From assembly GCA_002773335.1 (NCBI GenBank), contig PFBH01000001.1, forward strand, positions 61,280 through 93,324: a stretch of 32,045 nucleotides of DNA, given 5' to 3'. Positions 5,978-14,023 of this stretch are shown here, piece after piece. Under the pieces are notes generated by a model. That model was not told the DNA's origin. It did not search any database and was given only the letters and a program-made list of their open reading frames with translations. The number at the start of each line of letters is the position of its first letter. Position 1 is the first letter of the stretch. Made by a program: the position numbers and the translations under genes. The stretch is from Candidatus Kaiserbacteria bacterium CG10_big_fil_rev_8_21_14_0_10_45_20 (lineage in GTDB: Bacteria > Patescibacteriota > Minisyncoccia > Phycocordibacterales > Phycocordibacteraceae).

Positions 5978-8434
5978 TTATAACACAAAACTTATTATTT
6001 TTCCGGCGCGGTATATTACCTTTTTAGGCAGTGTCTCCAAGTACTTTTTAAGCTTTTCGTTATTAGAAACTATCGTTATAACTTCGTCTTCAGGTGCCGT
6101 GGGGCTGACTAAAACCGTACCGCGAGTCTTTCCATCTATTTGAACAGCAATTTCAACCTCATCCAAGACGACTTTAGACTCATCGTGCTTTGGCCACTCT
6201 TCCAAATGCACTGACTGCGTATAAGAAAGATTCTCCCATAGCTCTTCAGCTATGTGGGGGGTAAACGGAGCCAAGATTTTCACAAACGCTTCAAATTGCT
6301 CGCGTCCGATAGTTCCCTCTTTTTCTACCGCGTTCAAAAAAATCATCATTTGCGACATTGCCGTATTAAATTTAAACGATTCAATATCATCGCCAACCTT
6401 TTTAAGGGTCTGATGGAGGATCGTCTCAAGTGCCTCAACCGGGGCGTCAGTAACCAATGTTTGCATTCGCCACACCTTTTCAATAAACCTACGGGTTCCG
6501 ACTAACCCGTTTGTAGACCACGCGATAGCATTTTCAAAAGGGCCCATAAACATCTCATAAGCACGGAGAGAGTCTGCCCCCACATTCTCTACAATATCGT
6601 CAGGGTTGATAACATTCCCCCACCGCTTACTCATTTTCCGCCCATCTTCCGCCTCTATCAGTCCAACAGAGTGCAGTTCAGTAAAGGGTTCCGCTGAAGA
6701 AACTACGTTAATGTCGTACAAAAACTTGTGCCAAAAGCGTGCGTATATGAGGTGACGCGTCGCATGCTCTGCTCCGCCAACATACACGTCAACCGGATTC
6801 CAATACTTCTCTCTCTTAGGATCAAAAATCTTTTCGTTATTATGTGGGTCGACGTAACGCAAATAGTACCAACACGACCCTGCCCACTGAGGCATAGTGT
6901 TCGTCTCTCGCTTTCCACCTCCTCCGCAGTGAGGGCATGTGACGTTGACCCACTCGGCAATACCCGCAAGCGGAGACTCTCCTGTCCCTGTCGGTTCGTA
7001 GTGTTCAACCTCAGGTAGGCGCACAGGCAAATCTTTCTCTGGTACCGGGACCGCGCCACACGTATCGCAGTGAATAATAGGAATTGGCTCTCCCCAGTAT
7101 CGCTGACGCGAAAAGACCCAGTCCTGAAGGCGGTACGTGTTTGTTATTTTTCCACTAACAAATGCAGTGATTTTCTTTTTTGCGTCTGAACTTTCTAGCA
7201 AGCTAAACGTGTCCGAATTAATAGTCTTTCCATTTCCAAGGTATGGTCCGTGTTTTTCAATGTGTTTCTGCGCAAATGCTTCAATTTTTTCTTGACTTTC
7301 AATAAACAAATCAAAATCCACAAATCCATCAGGAAGAATAACGGGCTTCACTGGTAGATTGAATTTTTTCGCAAACGCAAAATCTCTCTCATCGTGCGCG
7401 GGCACCGCCATAATAGCCCCCGTGCCATAGTGTGCCAAAACGTAGTCGGCAATATATATTGGAATCTCTTCTTGTGTTGCTGGATGCACTGCTAACACTC
7501 CCTCAAGAAGCACTCCCGTCTTTTCTTTTCCTTCTGCAACTCTCTCTATTTCACTTTTACTTTTTGCCTGCTCTCTGTACGTGTTAACCTCTTTTTGATT
7601 TTGTATACTTTCTCGTAATGTATCTAAAAGGGTATGCTCTGGAGAAAGCACGAGGTACGTCGCCCCGTAGAGAGTGTCGGGCCGGGTCGTAAACACCTTA
7701 ATTGCTTGTTCTTGATCCTTGATTTTAAATTCTATTTCAGCCCCTTCGCTCTTACCAATCCAGTGACGTTGCATCTCTTTTATATGCTCTGGCCACTTAT
7801 CGAGTGTTTCAAGATCATCAAGCAACCTATCTGCGTACTCTCTAATTTTTAAAACCCACTGCCTCATTGCTTTTTGTTCCACTGCACTTCCACAGCGTTC
7901 GCACACACCGCCCTCAAGGTCTTCATTCGCAAGTCCTGTCTGACACGAAGGGCACCAGTTAATTGGCTCAAACGACTGATACGCAAGCCCCTTTTCAAAA
8001 AGTTTAAGAAATATCCACTGTGTCCATTTATAGTATTCTGGATCCGTTGTATTTATCTCTCGAGACCAATCATAATTAAAACCTATTTTTGAAAGCTGTG
8101 ATTTATATCGGGCAATATTCTTTTCAACCGCAATTCGGGGATGCGTTTTTGTTTTTATAGCGTAGTTTTCAGCTGGAAGTCCAAACGCATCCCATCCCAT
8201 CGGATGAAGCACTGCATACCCTTTCATCCGTTGAAAACGAGAGTACACGTCGGTTGCAATGTACCCCTTTGGGTGTCCCACATGGAGCCCTTCCCCTGAA
8301 GGGTACGGAAACATATCCAAAACATACTTTTTCTTCTGCCCAACCTCTCCCTCTGTTTTGTAGAGATTGTCAGTAGCCCAACGGTCTTGCCACTTCTTTT
8401 CTATTTCTTTGTGATCGTAGGGTTTCATTCTCAT
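5978..8434 (-). CDS. leuS: Leucyl-tRNA synthetase
   Basis: 818 residues, normal for the bacterial enzyme, which charges tRNA-Leu. The class I signature is PYPSGEGLHVGHPKGY with HVGH at 51-54, and KMSKRWGN carries the KMSKS loop. The CP1 editing domain is present: FTTRPDTLYGATYLV contains the threonine-rich editing loop and AVPAHDERDFAFA the conserved aspartate. Two Cys4-type zinc sites are visible (CPSCQTGLANED...CERCG and CDTCG...CPHCGG). The C-terminal tail (VEIAVQIDGKTRGTV) is also standard. Starts are possible at ATG 8434 (MRMKPYD) or 8428 (MKPYD); homologues usually begin with the latter, but both work. An 11-bp inverted repeat touches the first ATG. The gene follows the DUF2157-like gene with a 46-bp gap. 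Confidence 0.97.
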   Translation of the reverse strand: MRMKPYDHKEIEKKWQDRWATDNLYKTEGEVGQKKKYVLDMFPYPSGEGLHVGHPKGYIATDVYSRFQRMKGYAVLHPMGWDAFGLPAENYAIKTKTHPRIAVEKNIARYKSQLSKIGFNYDWSREINTTDPEYYKWTQWIFLKLFEKGLAYQSFEPINWCPSCQTGLANEDLEGGVCERCGSAVEQKAMRQWVLKIREYADRLLDDLETLDKWPEHIKEMQRHWIGKSEGAEIEFKIKDQEQAIKVFTTRPDTLYGATYLVLSPEHTLLDTLRESIQNQKEVNTYREQAKSKSEIERVAEGKEKTGVLLEGVLAVHPATQEEIPIYIADYVLAHYGTGAIMAVPAHDERDFAFAKKFNLPVKPVILPDGFVDFDLFIESQEKIEAFAQKHIEKHGPYLGNGKTINSDTFSLLESSDAKKKITAFVSGKITNTYRLQDWVFSRQRYWGEPIPIIHCDTCGAVPVPEKDLPVRLPEVEHYEPTGTGESPLAGIAEWVNVTCPHCGGGGKRETNTMPQWAGSCWYYLRYVDPHNNEKIFDPKREKYWNPVDVYVGGAEHATRHLIYARFWHKFLYDINVVSSAEPFTELHSVGLIEAEDGRKMSKRWGNVINPDDIVENVGADSLRAYEMFMGPFENAIAWSTNGLVGTRRFIEKVWRMQTLVTDAPVEALETILHQTLKKVGDDIESFKFNTAMSQMMIFLNAVEKEGTIGREQFEAFVKILAPFTPHIAEELWENLSYTQSVHLEEWPKHDESKVVLDEVEIAVQIDGKTRGTVLVSPTAPEDEVITIVSNNEKLKKYLETLPKKVIYRAGKIISFVL

Positions 8435-8460
8435 TACTATACTAGAAACCTAGTATAGTA
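8435..8460 (-). promoter_or_regulatory. Perfect 11-bp hairpin abutting the leuS start codon
   Basis: Arms tactatactag (8435-8445) and ctagtatagta (8450-8460) are perfectly complementary around a 4-nt loop, and the stem ends directly at ATG 8434. There is no T-run, so it is not a standard terminator. It contains TATACT in both orientations, so it could also be read as a promoter -10. Either a translational operator or a symmetric promoter/operator is possible. Confidence 0.45.
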
Positions 8461-8480
8461 CGAAATATGTAACCAATGCA

Positions 8481-9494
8481 TTACTTACCCCGAGAGATGT
8501 ACTTTTTGTTAATAAATAACGTCAGGTACCCAACCCCAATCACAAAAAACCCACTGACAATGAGAACGAGTGGCCACCCAAAAGAGTCTGCAAAGTAGCG
8601 ACTGGTTATATGAACTATGTGAGCGATCAAAAAGATACCCGAAAAGACAAGCATAGATCTGCTTTGTAAAAAGACACTGCCGTAGAAACCTGCAAACAAA
8701 ACCACGATATACAGTAAGTCAAAAATACCGCCCAAAAAGAATCCTGCGAGTAAAATACCGAGTGATCCAAATAGGTATAAAATTCCTCGGACTGACCGTC
8801 TCTCTTTTTTAAGGTACGCCTCTATGTTATTTTTGTTTGTTGATATGCTGTATCCGATCAACAGATACGCGACTCCAAGTACAATAACCGACCAGTTGGT
8901 GACAGAAGAGAAGATATGAGACTCTAATGCTCCAAAGATAATTGAAAAGTATGCCGAAGACGCGTACGCAACCGCGAGCAGAATCAAAATGCTTTTTTTA
9001 CAAAGTACGTACGTTACCAAAAACAAAACAAACAAGAGCGCTCCGATTATAAAGTTTACCTCCCACCCAAAACGAATTGACAACTCAGTCAAAAGTACAA
9101 ATATACCCGCCGGAGCTAACCCGGCAGAAAAAGTAAAGAATACTTGAGAGAGTATGTTGTGGGGGCCCTTAGAAAATAGAAATCCGGCGATATACAGGGC
9201 TACAGACGTACCGAGGGTAATAATGAGTCGTCCAAGAAAGTTAATGTCCTCCCAAAACTGCCCGACGAGAGTAAAAATGCCCACAATCGCTATAATGGCT
9301 CCGATCGTATAAAAAATCGCCGGAATCTTCTTTGATAGACTGCTTTGCTCTTCTTGTGGTTCCTCAATGTGCGTATCAGCCCCAGCGTCTGGTTGTATAC
9401 CCATAGAAGGCTGTAGTGCGTACAGGTCCTCTTTGGTAATGGTGCCGTTTTGCAATTCTTGTTGAATTAAATTAAGTATTTCTCTTTTTTCCAT
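8481..9494 (-). CDS. DUF2157-like polytopic membrane protein
   Basis: 337 residues from ATG 9494; a GTG at 9515 would add seven residues but overlap the previous gene. Residues 1-45 are soluble and helical (EILNLIQQELQNGTITKEDL), followed by an acidic Glu/Gln linker and then roughly nine to ten hydrophobic segments packed to the C-terminus, beginning KKIPAIFYTIGAIIAIVGIF. This layout, a short helical N-terminus then a dense membrane block with FWEDI after the first helix, is that of the DUF2157 family. Function is unknown in the family. It follows a 172-aa membrane protein by 8 bp, so the two probably form a unit ahead of leuS. The family call is by pattern only. Confidence 0.6.
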   Translation of the reverse strand: MEKREILNLIQQELQNGTITKEDLYALQPSMGIQPDAGADTHIEEPQEEQSSLSKKIPAIFYTIGAIIAIVGIFTLVGQFWEDINFLGRLIITLGTSVALYIAGFLFSKGPHNILSQVFFTFSAGLAPAGIFVLLTELSIRFGWEVNFIIGALLFVLFLVTYVLCKKSILILLAVAYASSAYFSIIFGALESHIFSSVTNWSVIVLGVAYLLIGYSISTNKNNIEAYLKKERRSVRGILYLFGSLGILLAGFFLGGIFDLLYIVVLFAGFYGSVFLQSRSMLVFSGIFLIAHIVHITSRYFADSFGWPLVLIVSGFFVIGVGYLTLFINKKYISRGK

Positions 9495-9502
9495 AGTACT
9501 GT

Positions 9503-10021
9503 TTACTGCACCCACCCGACTACTTGAATGTCGCTATTATAGCGCGTTATTGCACTGATTCCCTCTAATCGTTTTTTGCCTTTTTGATTTCCTATAAAGT
9601 ATCCTTCGGTACCGCCACCCCCACCAAAGATGCCAAAACTGTAGTTACCATATTCAAATGTTACCGTATATCCATCCGGAGAGGATGGCCCGGCAACAAA
9701 GGCAGTGTCCGCGACATCAGCTAACGAAATCTTTTTCACTGTATCGGCCTCAACCGAGTAGTAGTATAGGGGTGGATTTGCTTGCATTGTTGCTCCCTGT
9801 CTGCATTTCACTGTGTTTGGCACCGAAGAGAGACGTCCGTCGACAATGGCAAACTCATTTTCAAAACACACTCCGTAATACCCGTCGTTATTTACAGAAA
9901 ATACAAAGTCATGCTGTGGTTTTACCAATAGTGACGGGAGCAGTGAAGAGATAATAACAATCAGTACAAACACCAATGGTACGGCAATACCAATCATCAG
10001 TGAAAATGTCTCTTTTTTCAT
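9503..10021 (-). CDS. Hypothetical single-pass exported/membrane protein
   Basis: 172 residues from ATG 10021. The frame is open further upstream into ychF, but that extension is antisense-like junk and would overlap ychF by about 180 bp; the MKKETFSLMIG start gives a proper N-terminus. Residues 8-32 form one hydrophobic helix (signal anchor), followed by an extracytoplasmic domain rich in Gly, Tyr and Val, with two cysteines (in YYGVCFENEF and TVKCRQGA) that could form a disulfide, and a GGGGG stretch. I do not recognise the domain. It sits 25 bp after ychF and 8 bp before the DUF2157-like gene. Confidence 0.6.
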   Translation of the reverse strand: MKKETFSLMIGIAVPLVFVLIVIISSLLPSLLVKPQHDFVFSVNNDGYYGVCFENEFAIVDGRLSSVPNTVKCRQGATMQANPPLYYYSVEADTVKKISLADVADTAFVAGPSSPDGYTVTFEYGNYSFGIFGGGGGTEGYFIGNQKGKKRLEGISAITRYNSDIQVVGWVQ

Positions 10022-10046
10022 ACCTTCTACAGTATATCGCAAAAAA

Positions 10047-11144
10047 TTAAATTCTAAACTCAATGATATCACCGTCTTGTACAACGTACTCCTTGCCTTC
10101 TGTGCGCACCCACCCCCCCTCTCTTGCTTGAGCGTACGACCCTGCCTCAACCAATTGATCGTATGCGACAACCTCTGCTCGAATAAACTTCTCTTTAAAG
10201 TCTGTATGAATTGCCTGTCCGGCAACGGGGGCGGTTGAACCTATCTCTACAGTCCACGCCCTTGTTTCGTCCGGTCCGGTTGTAAAATAAGACATAAGTC
10301 CAAGGAGCGTGTACGATGCACGTATAAGGGTGTCAATCCCATCATTAAAAACCCCAAACTCTCGTCGAAGTGACTCCTTTTCATCTTGTGCAACATCTTT
10401 CAACTCGCCTTCTATTGCCGCGTCTACCGTTACGTAGGTAGCTCCGAGAGCATCCAAAAACGAAGTGAGTTGCCCCCAACGTTCATCATTCATCTCGTCG
10501 ATATTATGACCGCCTGCTTTTTTATTTAAAATGTACATAATTGGCTTCATTGAAATCAATTGGAGAAGCTTAACCTGTTCAAGTTCTTTCTCATCAAGCG
10601 ATGTTGTCTGCGCCAAGCGCCCCGCCTCAAGACTCTCCATTACTTTCTTCAGTGCGCTCTCGGCTATCAGTGCCTCTTTGTCGCCACGCTTCACATCACG
10701 AGACAGGCTCTCTAGTCGCTTTGAAACCGTCTGCATATCAGAGAGTATCAACTCTAAATTGATAATTTCTATATCGCGTACCGGATCAACGGCTCCCTCA
10801 ACGTGAGAGATATCGGCGTCGTCAAAAATACGTATTACCTCAGCGATAGCATCTGTTTCGCGAATGTGTTGTAAAAATTTGTTTCCAAGCCCTTGACCTT
10901 CAGACGCTCCCTTTACCAACCCTGCGATATCAACAAATTCAATAACAGCAGGAATGGTTTTTTCTGATTTTGAAAACTCAGTTAATACCTTGAGTCGCGA
11001 ATCAGGTACGGGGACAATGCCCACCGAAGGGTCAATGGTGCAAAAGGGATAATTTTCCGCCGGCACGCTTTTTTTAGTAAGCGCGTTAAATAAGGTTGAT
11101 TTTCCTACGTTTGGCAAACCGACTATACCGACTGAAATATTCAT
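10047..11144 (-). CDS. ychF: Ribosome-binding ATPase YchF (Obg-like)
   Basis: 365 residues, matching the family. YchF is a universally conserved P-loop NTPase of the Obg group that prefers ATP, binds ribosomes and is linked to stress and redox responses. Visible motifs: G1 GLPNVGKST (9-17), the family hallmark NYPFCTIDPSVG, the G3 region DIAGLVKGASEGQGLGNKFL, and NKKAGG at the usual NKxD position, whose deviation explains ATP preference in this family. The C-terminus is a TGS domain ending VVQDGDIIEFRI. A coiled-coil insert lies between G3 and G4. Single clear start at ATG 11144. It is followed 25 bp later by the 172-aa membrane protein. Confidence 0.96.
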   Translation of the reverse strand: MNISVGIVGLPNVGKSTLFNALTKKSVPAENYPFCTIDPSVGIVPVPDSRLKVLTEFSKSEKTIPAVIEFVDIAGLVKGASEGQGLGNKFLQHIRETDAIAEVIRIFDDADISHVEGAVDPVRDIEIINLELILSDMQTVSKRLESLSRDVKRGDKEALIAESALKKVMESLEAGRLAQTTSLDEKELEQVKLLQLISMKPIMYILNKKAGGHNIDEMNDERWGQLTSFLDALGATYVTVDAAIEGELKDVAQDEKESLRREFGVFNDGIDTLIRASYTLLGLMSYFTTGPDETRAWTVEIGSTAPVAGQAIHTDFKEKFIRAEVVAYDQLVEAGSYAQAREGGWVRTEGKEYVVQDGDIIEFRI

Positions 11145-11183
11145 AATGTGAAGCAGTATACCTGCTTTTCACTCTAAACTCTA

Positions 11184-11765
11184 TCATCGAGCAGACTTTC
11201 CCATTTTTTTCATCTTCTTAATCCAATGCGTACACTTCTCTTTCGTAGATCGTTCAACGAAAGAAAAAATCGTAATGCGAACAGGGTCTATACCTGCAAA
11301 GCCAAGCGTTCCTCTGGCAAGTTCGTTGGTAAAGTCACCAAATAAAAATCTACCGATCAAACCCGAAGACGCCGCGGTAATAACAATACGCGCTGACTTT
11401 CCTCGTAACAGTTTGTCCCAACCCATTTTGTTTTTATGAAAACGAAATGCAAATCCCGGAAGCCACGCTCTATCAAAGAGTCCTTTCAGTAAAGCGGGCA
11501 TCGTACACCACCAGTTAGGGTACACAATAACAATGTGATCTGCCCACGCTACATTTTTCTGAAATGTTTTTAAGTCTGGCTCTAATTCTTGAATCACCTT
11601 GTACCCCCTGTGGAGTATGGGGTCAAACTGCATATCACCAACATTCATCCTTCGTACCTCATACCCCGATTCAAGCGCCTCGGATTCATACGCGTCAACG
11701 AGCGCGCCACCGAGGGTTTCTTTGTCCGGGTTTCCTAAAAGTATAAAGATCTTTTTATGAGCCAT
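11184..11765 (-). CDS. NAD(P)H-dependent flavin oxidoreductase (NQO/KefF-like)
   Basis: 193 residues with a flavodoxin-like fold: an N-terminal beta strand and FMN-phosphate loop (KIFILLGNPDKETLGGAL), then the family signature YPNWWCTMPALLKGLFDRAW, and PGFAFRF next to the active site. The fold is that of quinone reductases (NQO1, MdaB, KefF), which pass hydride from NAD(P)H via FAD or FMN to quinones. The exact substrate cannot be read from sequence. The last 25 residues are Lys-rich (WIKKMKKMGKSAR). It starts at ATG 11765, 26 bp after the small helical gene and 39 bp before ychF, on the same strand. Confidence 0.85.
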   Translation of the reverse strand: MAHKKIFILLGNPDKETLGGALVDAYESEALESGYEVRRMNVGDMQFDPILHRGYKVIQELEPDLKTFQKNVAWADHIVIVYPNWWCTMPALLKGLFDRAWLPGFAFRFHKNKMGWDKLLRGKSARIVITAASSGLIGRFLFGDFTNELARGTLGFAGIDPVRITIFSFVERSTKEKCTHWIKKMKKMGKSAR

Positions 11766-11791
11766 AGTTTAAGAGAGGCAGGTCTTTTTGA

Positions 11792-12025
11792 TTACTGTCC
11801 TTGCTGAAAGAGCTGTTGCAGTTTTGCTTGATTTGCCATCGCAACTGCTTGCGCCGCCGCTACCTTATCTTCTCCTTTCTTTACGCGCTCATCAATTTGC
11901 TTTGATATATCAGTAAAAAAGTCTGGGTTTTTCTCAACCATTGCTAATACTTTTTCTTGCATTTCTTTTGGCATGCCTTTCAACTGTTTTTGCATTGCCA
12001 TTTTTAACATCATTTTTTTGAACAT
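11792..12025 (-). CDS. 77-aa helical, charged small protein of unknown function
   Basis: From ATG 12025 the protein begins MFKKMMLKMAMQKQLKGMPK and is predicted almost wholly helical, with many Met, Lys and Gln, ending ANQAKLQQLFQQGQ. The central part EKVLAMVEKNPDFFTDISKQ looks like a small three-helix unit. Longer in-frame starts exist at 12061 and beyond, but they run into the divergent regulatory region, so the short form is preferred. I do not recognise the family. It is the first gene of a minus-strand run with the oxidoreductase and ychF, divergent from the AbrB/efflux operon. Confidence 0.55.
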   Translation of the reverse strand: MFKKMMLKMAMQKQLKGMPKEMQEKVLAMVEKNPDFFTDISKQIDERVKKGEDKVAAAQAVAMANQAKLQQLFQQGQ

Positions 12026-12087
12026 ACCGTTTATCGTAACAGAAAATGTTTTTTTGTACATTCTGTGCACATCGTACCTACCTATCA

Positions 12088-12116
12088 AAATCATACTTGT
12101 ATGAAATGTATGATTT
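12088..12116. promoter_or_regulatory. Operator-like dyad ahead of the AbrB-type gene
   Basis: Nine-base arms aaatcatac (12088-12096) and gtatgattt (12108-12116) are perfect inverted repeats separated by 11 bp, so half-site centres are 20 bp apart, about two helical turns. The dyad ends just before the candidate start codons at 12117 and 12135, and a possible -10 (TATACT, 12120-12125) lies immediately beyond it. This is where an autoregulatory site for the encoded DNA-binding protein would be expected. Confidence 0.5.
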
Positions 12117-12134
12117 ATGTATACTCCCTTTCGT

Positions 12135-12380
12135 ATGTCAAAAAACTGCATAGCTTCAGAAAAAGAGTTCTACGGTACCGCAACAGTCGGAGAGCGCGGA
12201 CAAATCGTCATACCTCTCAGTGCCCGAAAAGCACTGAACATTGAAAAAGGTGAAAAAATCCTCATTTTTGGTATGGGCACTATGTTAACCTGCGTTAAGT
12301 TTACCGATATGGAAAAATTTGCATCTCACCTCTCATCAAAAGTTGACTCAATAAAAACCTTACTAAAGAAAACAAAATAA
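12135..12380 (+). CDS. AbrB/MazE/SpoVT-family DNA-binding protein
   Basis: 81 residues from ATG 12135 (ATG 12117 would add six). The swapped-hairpin AbrB domain is obvious: EFYGTATVGERGQIVIPLSA followed by RKALNIEKGEKILIFG, matching the 'G-QIVIP--IRK-L-I--GD-L' core. The C-terminal 30 residues form a helix ending in KTLLKKTK. Proteins of this kind are dimeric transcription regulators or antitoxins. There is no toxin gene beside it; instead the membrane-fusion protein gene starts 4 bp downstream, so it most likely controls the efflux operon. The perfect dyad directly upstream supports autoregulation. Confidence 0.85.
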   Translation: MSKNCIASEKEFYGTATVGERGQIVIPLSARKALNIEKGEKILIFGMGTMLTCVKFTDMEKFASHLSSKVDSIKTLLKKTK

Positions 12381-12384
12381 TTGT

Positions 12385-14022
12385 ATGTTTACCCGCGTTA
12401 AAAACTCTCTGTTTGCTTTGTATACTCGTGCTCGATCTCTCCTTTCAAAACTGAGCACAAAACAAAAAATAATTGCCGGAACTGCCGTGGTAATTGTTTT
12501 GATTATCGCAGTAACGTTTTTAACAGGCTCAAAACCGTCTGAAGGCAACGACTTAACGGCTGTGCGTTCGGTCTCGCTACTAAAGATAGACGAATACGCG
12601 AGCAACCTCCCACCTCTCTCCCTCATAGGAACTGTGCGCTCACAGAGCGAAGCATCAATAACAGCAGAGACACAGGGGGTGGTATCGCGTGTGTACTACT
12701 CTCTCGGAGACTTTGTATCTGCCGGATCAATTGTTGCCGAACTTGAAAACGCTTCTCAACGAGCAGGGTTACTCCAAGCGCAAGCAGCGCGCGATGTTGC
12801 CCTTGCTAATTTGGATAAAATAAAACGCGGTACACGAGATGAGCAACTTTCTGTCTTGATTATAACGAGAGACAACGCGCAATCAGCCCTCCGTACCGCC
12901 GAACTGTCTGCCGAAAACGCTATACGAAGTTCGTACGCTACGCTTGCCGATGCCATTCAACGACACATTGACGCCACCATCTCAAATCCAAACTCAAACC
13001 AACCATCGTTCATTCCACAAACGTCAAACACACAACTGGAAATCGACGTCGAGTCAATGCGCCCTCTCATACAAATCATTCTCAACAGACACTCTTCTGT
13101 CGAAGAGAGTGGCGTTTTCCCTGCCTTAGACACAGAGCTCTCACGCCTCGCGCAAGAATTGGCATCCGCAAGAGACTTTGTAACCAACGTTATCTCTGCG
13201 CTTAATTCAGCGATACCAACCTCTTCTGTTTCCGAAACGCAAATTGCCGCGTGGAGAGCAGATGCAAACACTGCACTCTCAAGCATCAACACCTCTCGTT
13301 CAACAATCCTGACCACCATAGACACACTCGCCTCTCGTCGCTCATCACTCGAAATCGCAGAAAAGAATCTCGAGCAGGGGCAAACAGGTGGACAACTTGA
13401 AGACATTCAGGCCGCAGAAGCATCGCTTCGACAGGCAGAAGCAAGTGTACTGTCAGCGCAAGCTTCTTTTCAAAAAACGCTCCTCCGCGCACCTATTTCA
13501 GGGACACTTGAAACTATGGATCTTGAACGAGGTCAATTCGTCCCCGCACTCTCTAGCATTGCCCGCATTGCTAACATTAACGCGCTTGAAATTATTGCCT
13601 TTGCTTCTCAAAACGACCTACCGTACCTTCAAATCGGAGCCGAAGTGACAATAAACAGTGGTGTCAGTGGTGTCGTAACGCGCGTAGCACCGTCTTTAGA
13701 TCCATCAACAAAACGTATTGAGGTTCGCATTGGCGTACAGGAAGAAGTACCATTAACAAACGGGCAATCAACCGAAATAGCGATTGCGCGTACAACAACC
13801 AACGAAAGTATTGACATACGCGTACCACTCTCAGCAATAAAAGTTACCGCCGACTCATCTTTTGTATTTTCATTGAACGACGACAGTACGCTCCACGCAC
13901 ACCCCGTTACCATCGAATCAATTCTTGGAAACGATGTTGTCATTACTGGCGTTAGCCCAACGCTCACCATCATCAAGGACGCTCGAGGTCTCAAGGACGG
14001 CGAAAAAGTAAGAGTGCAATAG
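12385..14022 (+). CDS. RND efflux membrane-fusion (periplasmic adaptor) protein, HlyD/AcrA type
   Basis: 545 residues. A short basic N-terminus and one transmembrane helix (about 28-47) anchor it. The first half of the lipoyl domain is at about 83-115 (SITAETQGVVSRVYYSLGDF), a very long Ala/Gln-rich helical hairpin follows (about 115-360), then the second lipoyl half (LLRAPISGTLETMDLERGQF), a beta-barrel and a membrane-proximal domain. It is longer than AcrA (about 400 aa), mostly in the helical hairpin. The adaptor links an inner-membrane pump to the outside. The RND pump gene starts one base after its stop, so they form a pair. No outer-membrane factor is in the window, which fits a cell lacking a standard outer membrane. 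Confidence 0.9.
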   Translation: MFTRVKNSLFALYTRARSLLSKLSTKQKIIAGTAVVIVLIIAVTFLTGSKPSEGNDLTAVRSVSLLKIDEYASNLPPLSLIGTVRSQSEASITAETQGVVSRVYYSLGDFVSAGSIVAELENASQRAGLLQAQAARDVALANLDKIKRGTRDEQLSVLIITRDNAQSALRTAELSAENAIRSSYATLADAIQRHIDATISNPNSNQPSFIPQTSNTQLEIDVESMRPLIQIILNRHSSVEESGVFPALDTELSRLAQELASARDFVTNVISALNSAIPTSSVSETQIAAWRADANTALSSINTSRSTILTTIDTLASRRSSLEIAEKNLEQGQTGGQLEDIQAAEASLRQAEASVLSAQASFQKTLLRAPISGTLETMDLERGQFVPALSSIARIANINALEIIAFASQNDLPYLQIGAEVTINSGVSGVVTRVAPSLDPSTKRIEVRIGVQEEVPLTNGQSTEIAIARTTTNESIDIRVPLSAIKVTADSSFVFSLNDDSTLHAHPVTIESILGNDVVITGVSPTLTIIKDARGLKDGEKVRVQ

Positions 14023-14023
14023 T

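Noticed and set aside
10022-10225. Upstream extension of the 172-aa membrane protein into ychF
   Set aside because: It would overlap the end of ychF by about 180 bp on the same strand in another frame. The ATG at 10021 starts a proper signal anchor.
12957-13406. 149-aa antisense frame inside the adaptor gene (and similar frames inside the RND gene, for example 14779-15249)
   Set aside because: These are Ser/Ala/Thr-rich mirror frames created by the codon pattern of the real gene, with no domain.
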